Below, in pieces: positions 7,610 to 16,574 of a stretch of 64,000 bases of DNA (the first letter of the stretch is position 1; every line of letters starts with the position of its first letter). The translations under genes and the position numbers were made by a program. The notes under the pieces were generated by a model, which was not told the DNA's origin, ran no database searches, and was given only the letters and a program-made list of their open reading frames with translations. The stretch is from Candidatus Krumholzibacteriota bacterium (lineage in GTDB: Bacteria; Krumholzibacteriota; Krumholzibacteriia; LZORAL124-64-63): positions 62,001 to 126,000 of the forward strand of contig JAJRZA010000066.1 of assembly GCA_024275485.1 (NCBI GenBank), in the 5' to 3' direction.

Positions 7610-9280
7610 TTAGCGAACGGCCGCACCGGTTCGATATTTTCGGTCCGAAGGAGCTATCCACCATTCGGCAAGATTGTTGAATGGCGACAGAACATGGGGT
7701 CGAACATTTTGCAGGCGACGGGACACAACGTCCAACCGCTGGGGAATGAACAAATAGGCTGCGGGGGGATCAGCCTGTAGCTCTTCCTGCAACCTCACCC
7801 AAGTGGCCATGGCCAAGCTTCGCTCAGTCTCTCCACGGGCCACAGCCAAGAGTGAATCAACTACTGCATTAGAATAAAAACCATTGTTGTACTCGTCAAT
7901 AGAGTCGGAATGAACCGCACTGGAAGGATCACCGTAAAGATTGGGATTCATGGCCCCGAAGTAGGCATCAAAATCTCCTGACCGCAACAGGGCCAAACCG
8001 GAGGCCAGCTCCAGCGCCCGTACTTTTACCAGGGCTCCCACAGCGGCAAAATTTTCACGCAGAATGACAACTCCGTTGGTGCGTACAGGATCAGCCTGCC
8101 TGGTAAGAATTTCAAACTCCAGGGATTCACCGTTTCTGTCCAGAACCCCGTCCCCATTGGTATCGCGCCAACCGGCGGACTCAAGCATGGCGGCGGCTCT
8201 TTCCGGGTCGAAGGCATCGGCTGAAAGAGTGGCGGCATAGTTCCAGACCACCTGGGCCACCGGGCTGAAGGCGGGGTCACCATAACCCCCCAGCAGGGTT
8301 TGAATCATGCGCTCCCTGTCGATGGCAAAGCTGAGGGCTCGTCGTGTCTTCGAATCGGTGAAACGGGACTTGTGACAATTCCACATGAGATAATAAAAAC
8401 GCCGGCCACCGGTGCCCATGACCTTGAGGTCTTCATGCTGTTGCAGACGACGGGCATCGTCGGAAGAAACGCCACTCACAAAATCAACCTCACCCGACTC
8501 CAGGCTCAGGACCCTCGCCGCCGGTTCCTTGATGATGCGAAAGGAGATCCGGTCCAACATGGCAGGAGTGTAGGGGTACAACTCGTTGCGTTCCAGAAGG
8601 AGCTCCCGTGCATGCTCCCAGGACACCAACCGGAACGGTCCGGACGATAGCGGGGCCTGGTTCAGGCTCCACCCATTGACCAGGGACGGATCCAACTCCC
8701 GCAATCGGTGCCAGGGCAAGATGGCGTGCGCGGTGCGGGCAATGGGATCAGGCAAAATTGCTGAAAAGTTGTAGCGCAAGGTTTTGCTGTCAATCACCTC
8801 CACGCTCTCCACATCCACATAAAATCCCCTGCTGGGACTGGCAACCAGCGGGTTTTTGAAAAGTTGAAAAGTGGTGGCCACATCCCGGGCCGCCAGAGGT
8901 TGCCCATCCTCCCATAGCCAGGGTTTCAGAGTATAGGTCAACGAAAGACTGTCCGCAGCCAGAACCCAATGATCGGCAATTCGGGGTCTGTGGATGAGGT
9001 CCTCATCCAATTCGGTCAGGGTATCGAGGATCTCGGCCAGGACTTGTCCTGCCTCGGCTGAGCGCCGTATCAAAGGGTTCAGAACATCAGGATCACCGGA
9101 CAGGGCGATAACCGCCATTCCACCTGGAACCGAAACACTGGCCGAATTTTCGGTGCGGGACACCAATGCGGGTTCCTGGTCGGAATCCTTTCCACAGCCG
9201 GATGCTGCCGTCAGGGTCAGGACAACATACAAAATCCACCACCGCCAAAAACCGGCCACTCTTTTAAAATCCTGGAGCAT
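7610..9280 (-). CDS. ABC transporter substrate-binding lipoprotein, family 5 (OppA/DppA type)
   Basis: An extracytoplasmic peptide-binding protein, tethered by lipid and normally delivering oligopeptides to an ABC permease. The signal peptide ends in TAASGC. The SBP_bac_5 fold shows ALSGDPDVLNPLIRRSAEAGQVLAEILDTL, then LTYTLKPWLWEDGQPLAARDV, ARTAHAILP, and the RRALSFAIDRERMIQTLLGGYG motif typical of OppA. No permease or ATPase gene is next to it. The start is a choice: the ATG at 9280 gives a clean lipoprotein signal and has AAGG 8 bases upstream; 9328 is also possible, while 9373 lies inside a terminator. It is likely cotranscribed with the metzincin gene. Confidence 0.87.
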   Translation of the reverse strand: MLQDFKRVAGFWRWWILYVVLTLTAASGCGKDSDQEPALVSRTENSASVSVPGGMAVIALSGDPDVLNPLIRRSAEAGQVLAEILDTLTELDEDLIHRPRIADHWVLAADSLSLTYTLKPWLWEDGQPLAARDVATTFQLFKNPLVASPSRGFYVDVESVEVIDSKTLRYNFSAILPDPIARTAHAILPWHRLRELDPSLVNGWSLNQAPLSSGPFRLVSWEHARELLLERNELYPYTPAMLDRISFRIIKEPAARVLSLESGEVDFVSGVSSDDARRLQQHEDLKVMGTGGRRFYYLMWNCHKSRFTDSKTRRALSFAIDRERMIQTLLGGYGDPAFSPVAQVVWNYAATLSADAFDPERAAAMLESAGWRDTNGDGVLDRNGESLEFEILTRQADPVRTNGVVILRENFAAVGALVKVRALELASGLALLRSGDFDAYFGAMNPNLYGDPSSAVHSDSIDEYNNGFYSNAVVDSLLAVARGETERSLAMATWVRLQEELQADPPAAYLFIPQRLDVVSRRLQNVRPHVLSPFNNLAEWWIAPSDRKYRTGAAVR

Positions 9281-9343
9281 ACCGAGACCTTTCACCTGCT
9301 GAGACTTGGCTTGCGTGGGGGAAAACATGAGATATTTCCGGGC

Positions 9344-9378
9344 AAAAACAAAGGCGCGCCCCCGAGAGGCCACGCCTT
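9344..9378 (-). terminator. Rho-independent terminator after the C25 peptidase gene
   Basis: On the minus strand an 8-base-pair stem (9371-9378 with 9351-9358, one G-U pair) encloses a 12-base loop and is followed by a T-rich run (9344-9350). It lies 35 bases past the stop of the 9413-14266 gene, separating it from the lipoprotein pair. Confidence 0.75.
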
Positions 9379-9412
9379 AGTATAGAGCAGGACGCGAAAT
9401 CCAGTCAAACCG

Positions 9413-12400
9413 TCACTTGACCAAGGTCATTTTGTGAATGCTGGATTTGGCTCCGCTTCGGGCACGCATGAAGTACATGCCACTGGATTGGAAGCGCCCA
9501 CTGTTGTCCCTTCCATCCCAGACAATCGTGTGCCAGCCTGAAGAGATGGGGCCATTGTGCAGGGTGCGTACTCTGCGGCCCTGAAGGTCATACACCACCA
9601 GTTCAAGACTTGATGAACCATTGACCACAGGCACATGCAACCGAACGGTGGTCGAAGGGTTGAAGGGGTTTGGATAGGGAGCATCCACCTGGAACACGGC
9701 GGCAGGCAGTGGATTGTTGTCTTCCACATCCACCAGGTATGACGGAATGAGGACTCCGTCACGCTTGACGTTGCCGCGGAAAGTAGGCCAGGGCACATTG
9801 TGCATGTCAAAGGCGAATGGCATATCCCAGACGTGAACCAAACGGTCCCAACCGCCCATGACAATATCGACATCCAAATCCCGGTCCAGATCGCAAATCA
9901 CCGGAGAGGGCATCAATGGACCACCCAGAGTGATGGGAAAACCATCAATGGGTTGTCCATTGCTTTTGAAAGCATACAGATTGTTGGGAGCATCTTCAGA
10001 TCCGCCACCAATCCCGAACAGGACATCCGGTATGGTGTCGCCGTCGATATCTCCAACCACCGGGCTGCCCTCGGAACTACCAGGCAACGCAACAGGCCAC
10101 CCAGTTAGAGCCTGACCACTGGTGCCACCACTTATGTCTGTATCAACAATCACCAGATTGCTGGAATCACCACTGTTGTTGCCGGCAAAAATGATTTCCA
10201 GTTTCCCGTCCTGATCCATGTCGCCCAAGGCAACACTGGGGGTAGCTCCCTGCATTGCGCCAAAACCAAAGTTGACTGGGAAACCCGGGTAGTCGGTACC
10301 GTCTTCTTCAACAACGTAGAGATTTTGAGAATAATCGTAAAAGACAATTTCCATAATCCCATCATTGTTTAGATCCCCCAAGGCGGGGCTGTTGTTGACC
10401 CGGTTGGCTGTAAAGTATGGGAAACCGACCACATGGGTTCCGTCGGATTTGATGGCGGTCAAACGGCTGCCGCCAACATTATCGCTGCCTGTGCCAAAAA
10501 TGATATCCTTGGCACCATCACCATCAAGGTCGTACAAGGCGGGAGAGCTGACACCCCATTCAAAGGTGGCCCCATCCCGGATAAGAAGCACTCCATTGGT
10601 GCCTGGATCGTTGTCGCCATCATAAACTTCGGAACCGTCATGGTGCCAGGCCCAGGTGCGGCCATTCAAGGTATTGACAACGATTTCCAAATCACCATCA
10701 CCGTCGATATCACCAACAGCAGGTGTAGCCCAGGCCCATTTGGTCCCAGCGCCTATGTGCGTGGATTGGGGCCAACCGGGCAATTCCGTCCCGTCTTTGC
10801 GGAAGATGTGGATTTGCGACACCTCACCCCGGTCGGCGACAATCATTTCCAGACCAGGTTGATTATCCAACGGGGCCAGGACAATGCCGGCCGGTTGCAG
10901 GACACTGTTCAAATTGGTGAGAGGTCCAAGAGTCTGACTGTTGTTGTCGCCATCCAGCAATTCGGTTCCGTCATGATGCCAAACATACACCTCATCGCTC
11001 CCCAGAATAATTTCCGAGTAGCCGTCACCATCAACATCGCCCACTGCCAGGTGGCTGCTGGTCTCAGCCAGGAAAGACACTGGGAAGCTAGATAATTCCG
11101 CGGGAGCAGTGGATTGCTCCACAACCGAAGATCCTGCACTCGGTACCAGGGGATAGGCCATGGAATTGATTTTGTAATAATACTTGGTGAGTTGGCTCAA
11201 CCCTTCATCCCGGAAAAAGGAGGCACCGGCAATCACATCGGAGTTCACCCTGACAAAGGGTCCTGAAGGACTGTCACTGCGGAAAACGTTGTAACCGAAA
11301 ATGTTGTTATCGTCCACGGGGTCCCACAACAAGGCAATCACATCAGCACCCAGACTGGTATCGGTTTCAATATTCATCGGAGTCATGGGCCTTTGGAGAT
11401 AAAAATCATGCTCCGTGATGCGACCATAATTATCGGTCAGGAACAGGGTGCTTTGGGATTTGCGGCTGGCATCATTCAAGGCCAAGGAGAAGGTGGCCAC
11501 CTCGTCCGAAGTCTCCATCAGTTCCAGGTCATCGACGGTGCCCATCGTATCATAGAGGACGACGTTTGAGATGATGCTCCGCAACCGGATATCCACCAAG
11601 TCAGCCAGGCCAGCACCGAAATTCTTTACCTGCACCGACATGATGACCCGTTCGCCACTGTCGAGAAATCCATCGCCATTGCCGTAGGTAACATCTTGCC
11701 AGTCAAGCTTGACGACTTCAATTTCAGGAGCTTTGACAATGGTAGTCCACTCGACTTCGTAGGTTTCAGCACCTGCGTCAGTCAGGACCAGACGGAAACT
11801 AACGGGAGTTCCATCGACCATGTAAGGATCAAGGTGAACCAGGAAGGGGGTCGTGGTCGCGGTTTGTCCTCCCCCGGTAACATTGTTGAATGCTGCGGAA
11901 TTGATGGTGATGGTGACCCCCGGCGTGTTGGTGGTCAAAAGCCCATTCAAGCCACTGGTCCCGGTACCGGCAGTCTCCAGCAAAATGGGAACCAGACCCA
12001 CGGTTTCACCGGCCTCGGCGATGGAGTTGTTGTTACCAACGGTGCCACTATTTCCATTGTCGCCAACGATCAGGTTGGAGAAAGCCAGATAGGTATCGCC
12101 GTCAAGCACATTCACCGTTGAAATATTTTGGCCGAGATCCAAACCGGTCACCCGCAAATCAACAGCACCTGGCGCATTGGCCAAATAATCCAGAGAGATC
12201 ATCCCGTTGGCATCGGTCGGACCGGATGCAAGGTCCTCACCCTCACGGGATAAACAAACCATGGCATTCTCCACACCCATGCCCAGGTGGTCATTGACTG
12301 TGATGGCGAGTTGATTGGGGCCCATGCTCAAATCGGCGCTGGCAACAGACAGTTGCTCGGGGATGCCGGTCCAGATCGGAGTAGTGGGATCACCCAGCAA

Positions 12401-14266
12401 TGTGTAGTTTTCGAAAGTCCACCGATCCACGTAGTTGTAAACGGTATTTGCCAGATATGGCAAACGACTAATGGCCAGCAGATTTCCCGCCCTGCTTTCA
12501 TCAGAGCAATAAAGAGCATCGAAAAAGCCTTGTTGGTAGTTGTTGGAGTTGTTGGGGAAAGCGGCCCGTGAAGACCCGATTGAAAGGATCGAACCCCCGT
12601 TGGGGTTTTGCAGGAAACGCTCCATGAGGCAACTATAATCAAAGGCAGCCGAGGCACAATTGAGGGAAAACAAGAGGAAGAGATGATCGCCGTTGGTCAG
12701 GTTGTCGGCATCGGAATTCATAAAGTTGGCATCACCGACGGACATGTTGAAATAAAACCCGTGCCCAATCTGGTTGAAAATGCCGTAATGTCCGGTATTC
12801 AGCGAATCGATCAAGGCAGCCCTGGTCAATTCAGTATCCCAGGGATACAGCTCATTGGTTTCATACATCCGGGTGAATTCCATATCGGTGCATGGTTCCA
12901 ACAATTCGGTGATCATTTGGTGGGAGAACCTGGCTCCATCCAGGATAATTTCACCATCTTCAATATTATCTCGCCAGAAAAGGACTTCCGAGGCATACAA
13001 AACCCGGTTGGGCCAGTTCGATCCAGCGGGTGTGGTTTCATAGGTGATCACTTTATCAACAAAAACCTGCGCGGCGGTAACCGTACTGACCGTTGCACGG
13101 CCGATGTAGACTTCTTCAGCAAAATCTGCATCGTCGCCAATGCCACCGGCTTCACTGTCGGTCTCACCATAGTAGGCGTTCCCATTGGCATTCCAAGTGC
13201 CATCGAGGCAGGCAAAATACATGTCGACGGGAATTGCGGTGAATCCAGCTGCGGGATAAAAGCTGTTGTTCACATACCGTGGCGGCAAGATGTCGGTATC
13301 GCCACCAAGCATCAGGTATTCAATGCCCCATTTTTGATAGGCATCCTGAATAAACATTCGCATGGTTTCCTGAATGTCGGCGCCATTTCGAAAATTGGCG
13401 GCGATGAATTCACGAGTGGTTACCAGGGTGTTGATGCCAATGCTCGTTTTAAAATCAGCCAGGCGTTGGAATTCGGACTTCATCTCTTCATTGGTGATGA
13501 TCAGATATTTCACGGGACTTCCACTGAGGCTCGGTGTGCGAGTGGGGTTAAAAGGTCCCTTGTCTTCACCCACGGCCACACCATTGATGCGGGCATACCC
13601 ACCCAAAGCTTCGGGATTGCTAAGAATCTGACGCAACACCTTGGTATTGCCGATACTTTCACCAGGCACCATACGTTCCCGTTCAACGGTCATTCGCTGG
13701 TTAGTGCCGTCGGCAAAAACAACCCGAACTGCATATTCATCCAGATATTCAATTTCCAGCCCTGTAGCGGAAGCAAAAGTACGGGCAGGGTAGACATTGA
13801 GCGTCAAGATATTGTATCCGCGCCAAGTATGAGTGCCGGAAAATTCTCCCCAGCTCGCGGGAAACTGACCCTCTTGAATTTGCAGTCGGGCAGTGGCAAC
13901 CATCTCCCCACCATCAGTGATGTGGGCAGGAGCAACAGCCAGCGTGGCGGAGAGTTCATCTCTGTGGGTGGCTAACGGTTCAATCCAGGCTTGGTCGACC
14001 TGTTTGCCGACAGGGATCAAGAGCAAGAGATTCTTGATGGGCAAGATTGGCAAGCCGGGTTCGGACAGATTGTGGGTTCCTTCCAGCACAGGAAAGGTTG
14101 AACCATCGCTGTTGGTCTCCCAAGACCATCGATCCGCATCGAATCCACTTTCGTACAACACCGTTCCGATGCCGGAAGCAGCCAGGGCAGTGGAGGTGGA
14201 AATGAGCAAGGCCATCAGGATCAACAGGGACATCTTCAATCGGGGGCGAAATCCGAATTCGGACAT
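9413..14266 (-). CDS. C25 (gingipain-like) cysteine peptidase with FG-GAP repeats and C-terminal sorting module
   Basis: A 1617-residue secreted protein. Signal peptide 1-30; C25-type propeptide about 31-245; catalytic domain about 250-650 with H502 in NQIGHGFYF and C537 in LFSLNCASA, matching the His-Cys dyad of gingipains. Ig/CARDB-like domains follow (about 660-960), one FN3 domain (about 975-1060), and a region of FG-GAP/VCBS propeller repeats (about 1070-1500, repeated DGDGxxEI cores). The last 85 residues are a FlgD-Ig-like module starting PYPNPFNPSTTV and ending MTLVK, similar to type IX secretion C-termini. It is likely exported and surface-attached or released. The ATG has GGAGG 6 bases upstream. 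The gene stands alone behind its own promoter, a leader with stem-loops, and a terminator. Confidence 0.92.
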   Translation of the reverse strand: MSEFGFRPRLKMSLLILMALLISTSTALAASGIGTVLYESGFDADRWSWETNSDGSTFPVLEGTHNLSEPGLPILPIKNLLLLIPVGKQVDQAWIEPLATHRDELSATLAVAPAHITDGGEMVATARLQIQEGQFPASWGEFSGTHTWRGYNILTLNVYPARTFASATGLEIEYLDEYAVRVVFADGTNQRMTVERERMVPGESIGNTKVLRQILSNPEALGGYARINGVAVGEDKGPFNPTRTPSLSGSPVKYLIITNEEMKSEFQRLADFKTSIGINTLVTTREFIAANFRNGADIQETMRMFIQDAYQKWGIEYLMLGGDTDILPPRYVNNSFYPAAGFTAIPVDMYFACLDGTWNANGNAYYGETDSEAGGIGDDADFAEEVYIGRATVSTVTAAQVFVDKVITYETTPAGSNWPNRVLYASEVLFWRDNIEDGEIILDGARFSHQMITELLEPCTDMEFTRMYETNELYPWDTELTRAALIDSLNTGHYGIFNQIGHGFYFNMSVGDANFMNSDADNLTNGDHLFLLFSLNCASAAFDYSCLMERFLQNPNGGSILSIGSSRAAFPNNSNNYQQGFFDALYCSDESRAGNLLAISRLPYLANTVYNYVDRWTFENYTLLGDPTTPIWTGIPEQLSVASADLSMGPNQLAITVNDHLGMGVENAMVCLSREGEDLASGPTDANGMISLDYLANAPGAVDLRVTGLDLGQNISTVNVLDGDTYLAFSNLIVGDNGNSGTVGNNNSIAEAGETVGLVPILLETAGTGTSGLNGLLTTNTPGVTITINSAAFNNVTGGGQTATTTPFLVHLDPYMVDGTPVSFRLVLTDAGAETYEVEWTTIVKAPEIEVVKLDWQDVTYGNGDGFLDSGERVIMSVQVKNFGAGLADLVDIRLRSIISNVVLYDTMGTVDDLELMETSDEVATFSLALNDASRKSQSTLFLTDNYGRITEHDFYLQRPMTPMNIETDTSLGADVIALLWDPVDDNNIFGYNVFRSDSPSGPFVRVNSDVIAGASFFRDEGLSQLTKYYYKINSMAYPLVPSAGSSVVEQSTAPAELSSFPVSFLAETSSHLAVGDVDGDGYSEIILGSDEVYVWHHDGTELLDGDNNSQTLGPLTNLNSVLQPAGIVLAPLDNQPGLEMIVADRGEVSQIHIFRKDGTELPGWPQSTHIGAGTKWAWATPAVGDIDGDGDLEIVVNTLNGRTWAWHHDGSEVYDGDNDPGTNGVLLIRDGATFEWGVSSPALYDLDGDGAKDIIFGTGSDNVGGSRLTAIKSDGTHVVGFPYFTANRVNNSPALGDLNNDGIMEIVFYDYSQNLYVVEEDGTDYPGFPVNFGFGAMQGATPSVALGDMDQDGKLEIIFAGNNSGDSSNLVIVDTDISGGTSGQALTGWPVALPGSSEGSPVVGDIDGDTIPDVLFGIGGGSEDAPNNLYAFKSNGQPIDGFPITLGGPLMPSPVICDLDRDLDVDIVMGGWDRLVHVWDMPFAFDMHNVPWPTFRGNVKRDGVLIPSYLVDVEDNNPLPAAVFQVDAPYPNPFNPSTTVRLHVPVVNGSSSLELVVYDLQGRRVRTLHNGPISSGWHTIVWDGRDNSGRFQSSGMYFMRARSGAKSSIHKMTLVK

Positions 14267-14284
14267 ACAAATCCTCCAGGGGGG

Positions 14285-14317
14285 TCAGGCTCGACTGGAA
14301 TTTCAAGTCGAGCCTGA
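14285..14317 (-). repeat. Perfect 12-base-pair stem-loop in the 5' leader of the C25 gene
   Basis: TCAGGCTCGACT (14285-14296) and AGTCGAGCCTGA (14306-14317) are exact reverse complements around a 9-base loop. No T-run follows, so it is not an ordinary terminator. It sits just upstream of the GGAGG of the C25 start, where it could affect translation or transcript stability. Confidence 0.8.
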
Positions 14318-14433
14318 TGTCATTAGGTTTATTAGAGCGAGGAAAATTCCTCAGAGCCGTATGTTGCTCATCTGCCGGGGTACGGCCTAAAGCCATGGAA
14401 ATCCCGAGAAGTTTTTAACTACCTACCATAATC

Positions 14434-14462
14434 ACTATACCACAAACCTAAAACATCGTCAA
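14434..14462 (-). promoter_or_regulatory. Candidate extended -10 promoter of the C25 gene
   Basis: TTGACG (14457-14462), 17 bases, then TATAGT (14434-14439) preceded by TGG. The predicted transcript start near 14427 gives a leader of about 160 bases. The TGGTATA(A/G)T element recurs upstream of two other secreted-protein genes in the window (near 51051 and 51200). Confidence 0.6.
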
Positions 14463-14575
14463 TGGGTCAAATTCACTTAGAAAGGTTAAGAAAATGAAAT
14501 GATAATGCCAAAAACTACCACGATTTGTATTTTGAGACAGGATCATAAAGATCATCATATATTATCACATTTCAA

Positions 14576-15868
14576 TCACCATTTGGTGACGACGACGCTG
14601 TTGGCCGCAACCATAAAAACTCGTTTTGATTGAAAGCTGGAAATTGCAATCAAACGCCTGCTATGGGTGGCATTTCTCAATATGATTTGTTTGCCCCGTA
14701 CAACCCAACTGACACCCCGGGTTTGCAGCTGGGCAATTTCCGTATCAACCAGAAAAACCGGGAGGAAATCTGGGTTCTCACATATGGAAAACAAATAACT
14801 TTCGAGGGTTTGTTGTCCTTTTTGGACAACCGATTGGTCTGAATGAGCAAAATTGACCCGATGGGTCTCCACAATGGCCGGATACCCCCCATTCCAGGCT
14901 TTTCGAGTGTCCGCCAGACACCTTTTCAGAACCTCATCCACATCATGGGTCTGAACAGGTTCCAAACGGCAATTCCGCTTCAAGTATTGCCTTTGACGGT
15001 TGGCCAACAGATCAAATTTTCTTTTCAGATACTTTTGAATGCGCCCTGACTTGCCCGGCAGGAGGGTTGGATCTCGTTGCTCCCTTTTGCCCTGGATAAC
15101 CCGAATCCCATGGGCCTGCCACATTGCCTCAATGCGATCGTCCCAGATATAATCTGGAGCCATCACCGACCCGATGGGCCGACCGAAGGCATTTTCAAAT
15201 ATCCGGGATGAGTGAAACAGCTCACTGTTCAAATCTTTTGTCGAGCGCCAGGGAGCCAACTCCCATGCTTTTTCACTGCCGGGAAATAGGGTTACACCCG
15301 CTTTAGTCAACTTTTGGGAAATATCGCTGGATAAGGCAACCTCCAGTCGGATGGTTGGATCATAGTGCCAGGTGGCGTGGAATTCCGGATACCATAATCC
15401 CTGATCAATCCCATGCTGCACTGCGGTCAACAGTCCGGGTCGCTGGTAGGCAGTTGGCAGCTGTGGCCAGTCGTACCGATTCCAGACGTACCCCGTTGGC
15501 CCCTTTTCATAACTGAGGGAACTAAGGACATAATTGGGTTGGAAGACTGCGGGCAAACCATCACTGCCCCAAACTGACGCCATGATATCACAAAGCCGGC
15601 TCACCATCAGAGAGTCCTCCAGCGTGGACTCCCAGTACACCTCGGGGAATCGTCCAGGATGAAACTCTTCCCGGTTATATTCAAGCCAGACGTCCGCTGA
15701 GGGTACAAACCCCGCCAGTCCCCAATCATCACTCTGAAAGGTTACTGCCCTCAAATTGCGCCAATCAACCAATCCAGCGCTTTCAACGGTGACCAGGCCC
15801 ACAACACCCATAAAGACCAGCAAACTCAGACCTGGCAACATCGCAACCATCGATTTCCAGTTTTTCAT
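14576..15868 (-). CDS. NodB-like polysaccharide deacetylase-fold protein, membrane-anchored
   Basis: 430 residues with an N-terminal hydrophobic anchor (7-30). Two motifs fit the metal site of the carbohydrate esterase 4 / GH38-57 (beta/alpha) superfamily: TFQSDDW (D47, D48) and FHATWH (H164, H168), with a later IVETHRVNFAH. I infer a periplasmic or surface enzyme acting on the polysaccharide made by the genes upstream, but the family is distant and the reaction is not established. The ATG at 15868 has GAGG 6 bases upstream and follows the methyltransferase stop by 11 bases, so they are cotranscribed. An in-frame TTG overlapping that stop is less likely. Confidence 0.55.
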   Translation of the reverse strand: MKNWKSMVAMLPGLSLLVFMGVVGLVTVESAGLVDWRNLRAVTFQSDDWGLAGFVPSADVWLEYNREEFHPGRFPEVYWESTLEDSLMVSRLCDIMASVWGSDGLPAVFQPNYVLSSLSYEKGPTGYVWNRYDWPQLPTAYQRPGLLTAVQHGIDQGLWYPEFHATWHYDPTIRLEVALSSDISQKLTKAGVTLFPGSEKAWELAPWRSTKDLNSELFHSSRIFENAFGRPIGSVMAPDYIWDDRIEAMWQAHGIRVIQGKREQRDPTLLPGKSGRIQKYLKRKFDLLANRQRQYLKRNCRLEPVQTHDVDEVLKRCLADTRKAWNGGYPAIVETHRVNFAHSDQSVVQKGQQTLESYLFSICENPDFLPVFLVDTEIAQLQTRGVSWVVRGKQIILRNATHSRRLIAISSFQSKRVFMVAANSVVVTKW

Positions 15869-15879
15869 GCCAACCTCTG

Positions 15880-16551
15880 TCAATCAATTTTGGCGGATGC
15901 CCACCAATAGGAACCGTAGCTCAAGCCGAATCGTTCAATGGCTGCCAGCAATTCTCCTGCTGAACCACCGGGAATCGGGGTGGTCCAGTTGGCGGTCAGC
16001 ATTTGGCAAACGGCAGTGGAATTGGGCTTGTTTTGATTCATCAGGGTTCCGCAATGCCAGTTTTGTGCCGGAATCAAACCATGGGCCCACTCCAGAAAAT
16101 AATCCCTGGAAAGCAGGGACCCACGGCAATCTGGCATCAATTGCGCCAGGAAAGACTGGAAATCCCGGTAATTCCGAGCCGCCCGGTCATCAGTGTCCGG
16201 CTCATCTTCAAAGATAAAAAGGGTTCCACCAGGCTTGAGCAGATCCAACCAACATGTCAGAAAATCCCCTCCCGGATTCTGCACAAGCAAGTGACGCCAG
16301 AGATTGCCCGCCAAAAGACAATCCAAACTACGGGAAAGAAATGGCGGGTGCAAAGCATCCCCGCGCAAGGGAATCGATGTCCCGGTTGCCAGGGACGAAC
16401 AATCCAATTCTATGACCTGGATGCCGGATTGGTCCAACAATCGGCCAAATGCCCCGTCTCCGGAGCCGAGATCAACAACCAGGGGATCCGGAACTTCTTC
16501 AAGGTGGGATAGAAATTCCAAAAAATTTCCAGGAAGTGGTTTGAATGGCAA
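15880..16551 (-). CDS. Class I SAM-dependent methyltransferase
   Basis: 223 residues with the SAM-binding glycine motif VVDLGSGDGAFGRLL (25-39), an acidic residue at the end of the next strand (VIELD), a GDALHPPF segment and the LLKPGGTLFIFED post-motif typical of Rossmann methyltransferases. The substrate is unknown; position between polysaccharide genes suggests modification of a sugar or lipid-linked intermediate. It lies 23 bases after the glycosyl-1-phosphate transferase gene and 11 bases before the deacetylase-like gene. Confidence 0.8.
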   Translation of the reverse strand: MPFKPLPGNFLEFLSHLEEVPDPLVVDLGSGDGAFGRLLDQSGIQVIELDCSSLATGTSIPLRGDALHPPFLSRSLDCLLAGNLWRHLLVQNPGGDFLTCWLDLLKPGGTLFIFEDEPDTDDRAARNYRDFQSFLAQLMPDCRGSLLSRDYFLEWAHGLIPAQNWHCGTLMNQNKPNSTAVCQMLTANWTTPIPGGSAGELLAAIERFGLSYGSYWWASAKID

Positions 16552-16574
16552 GAGCCAACTCCCTTGGCCTCAGA

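Larger units (their letters stand above)
14267..14575 (-). other. 309-base non-coding region: structured 5' leader and promoter of the C25 gene
   Basis: Going downstream on the minus strand it contains a sigma70-type promoter, then a leader of about 160 bases with three stem-loop-forming segments (GCCGTA/TACGGC; GAGGAA/TTCCTC; a perfect 12-base-pair hairpin), then the SD site. The promoter-distal part (14463-14575) is AT-rich and I see nothing else in it. The leader matches no riboswitch family I can recall. Confidence 0.6.

Noticed and set aside
12608..13975. A 455-codon plus-strand open frame inside the first C25 gene
   Set aside because: Antisense shadow of the catalytic domain, without SD or any family motif.
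14285..14400. Possible known riboswitch (c-di-GMP, cobalamin, SAM, glycine or TPP type) in the C25 leader
   Set aside because: I compared the conserved cores I remember and none fits; only the stem-loops can be supported.
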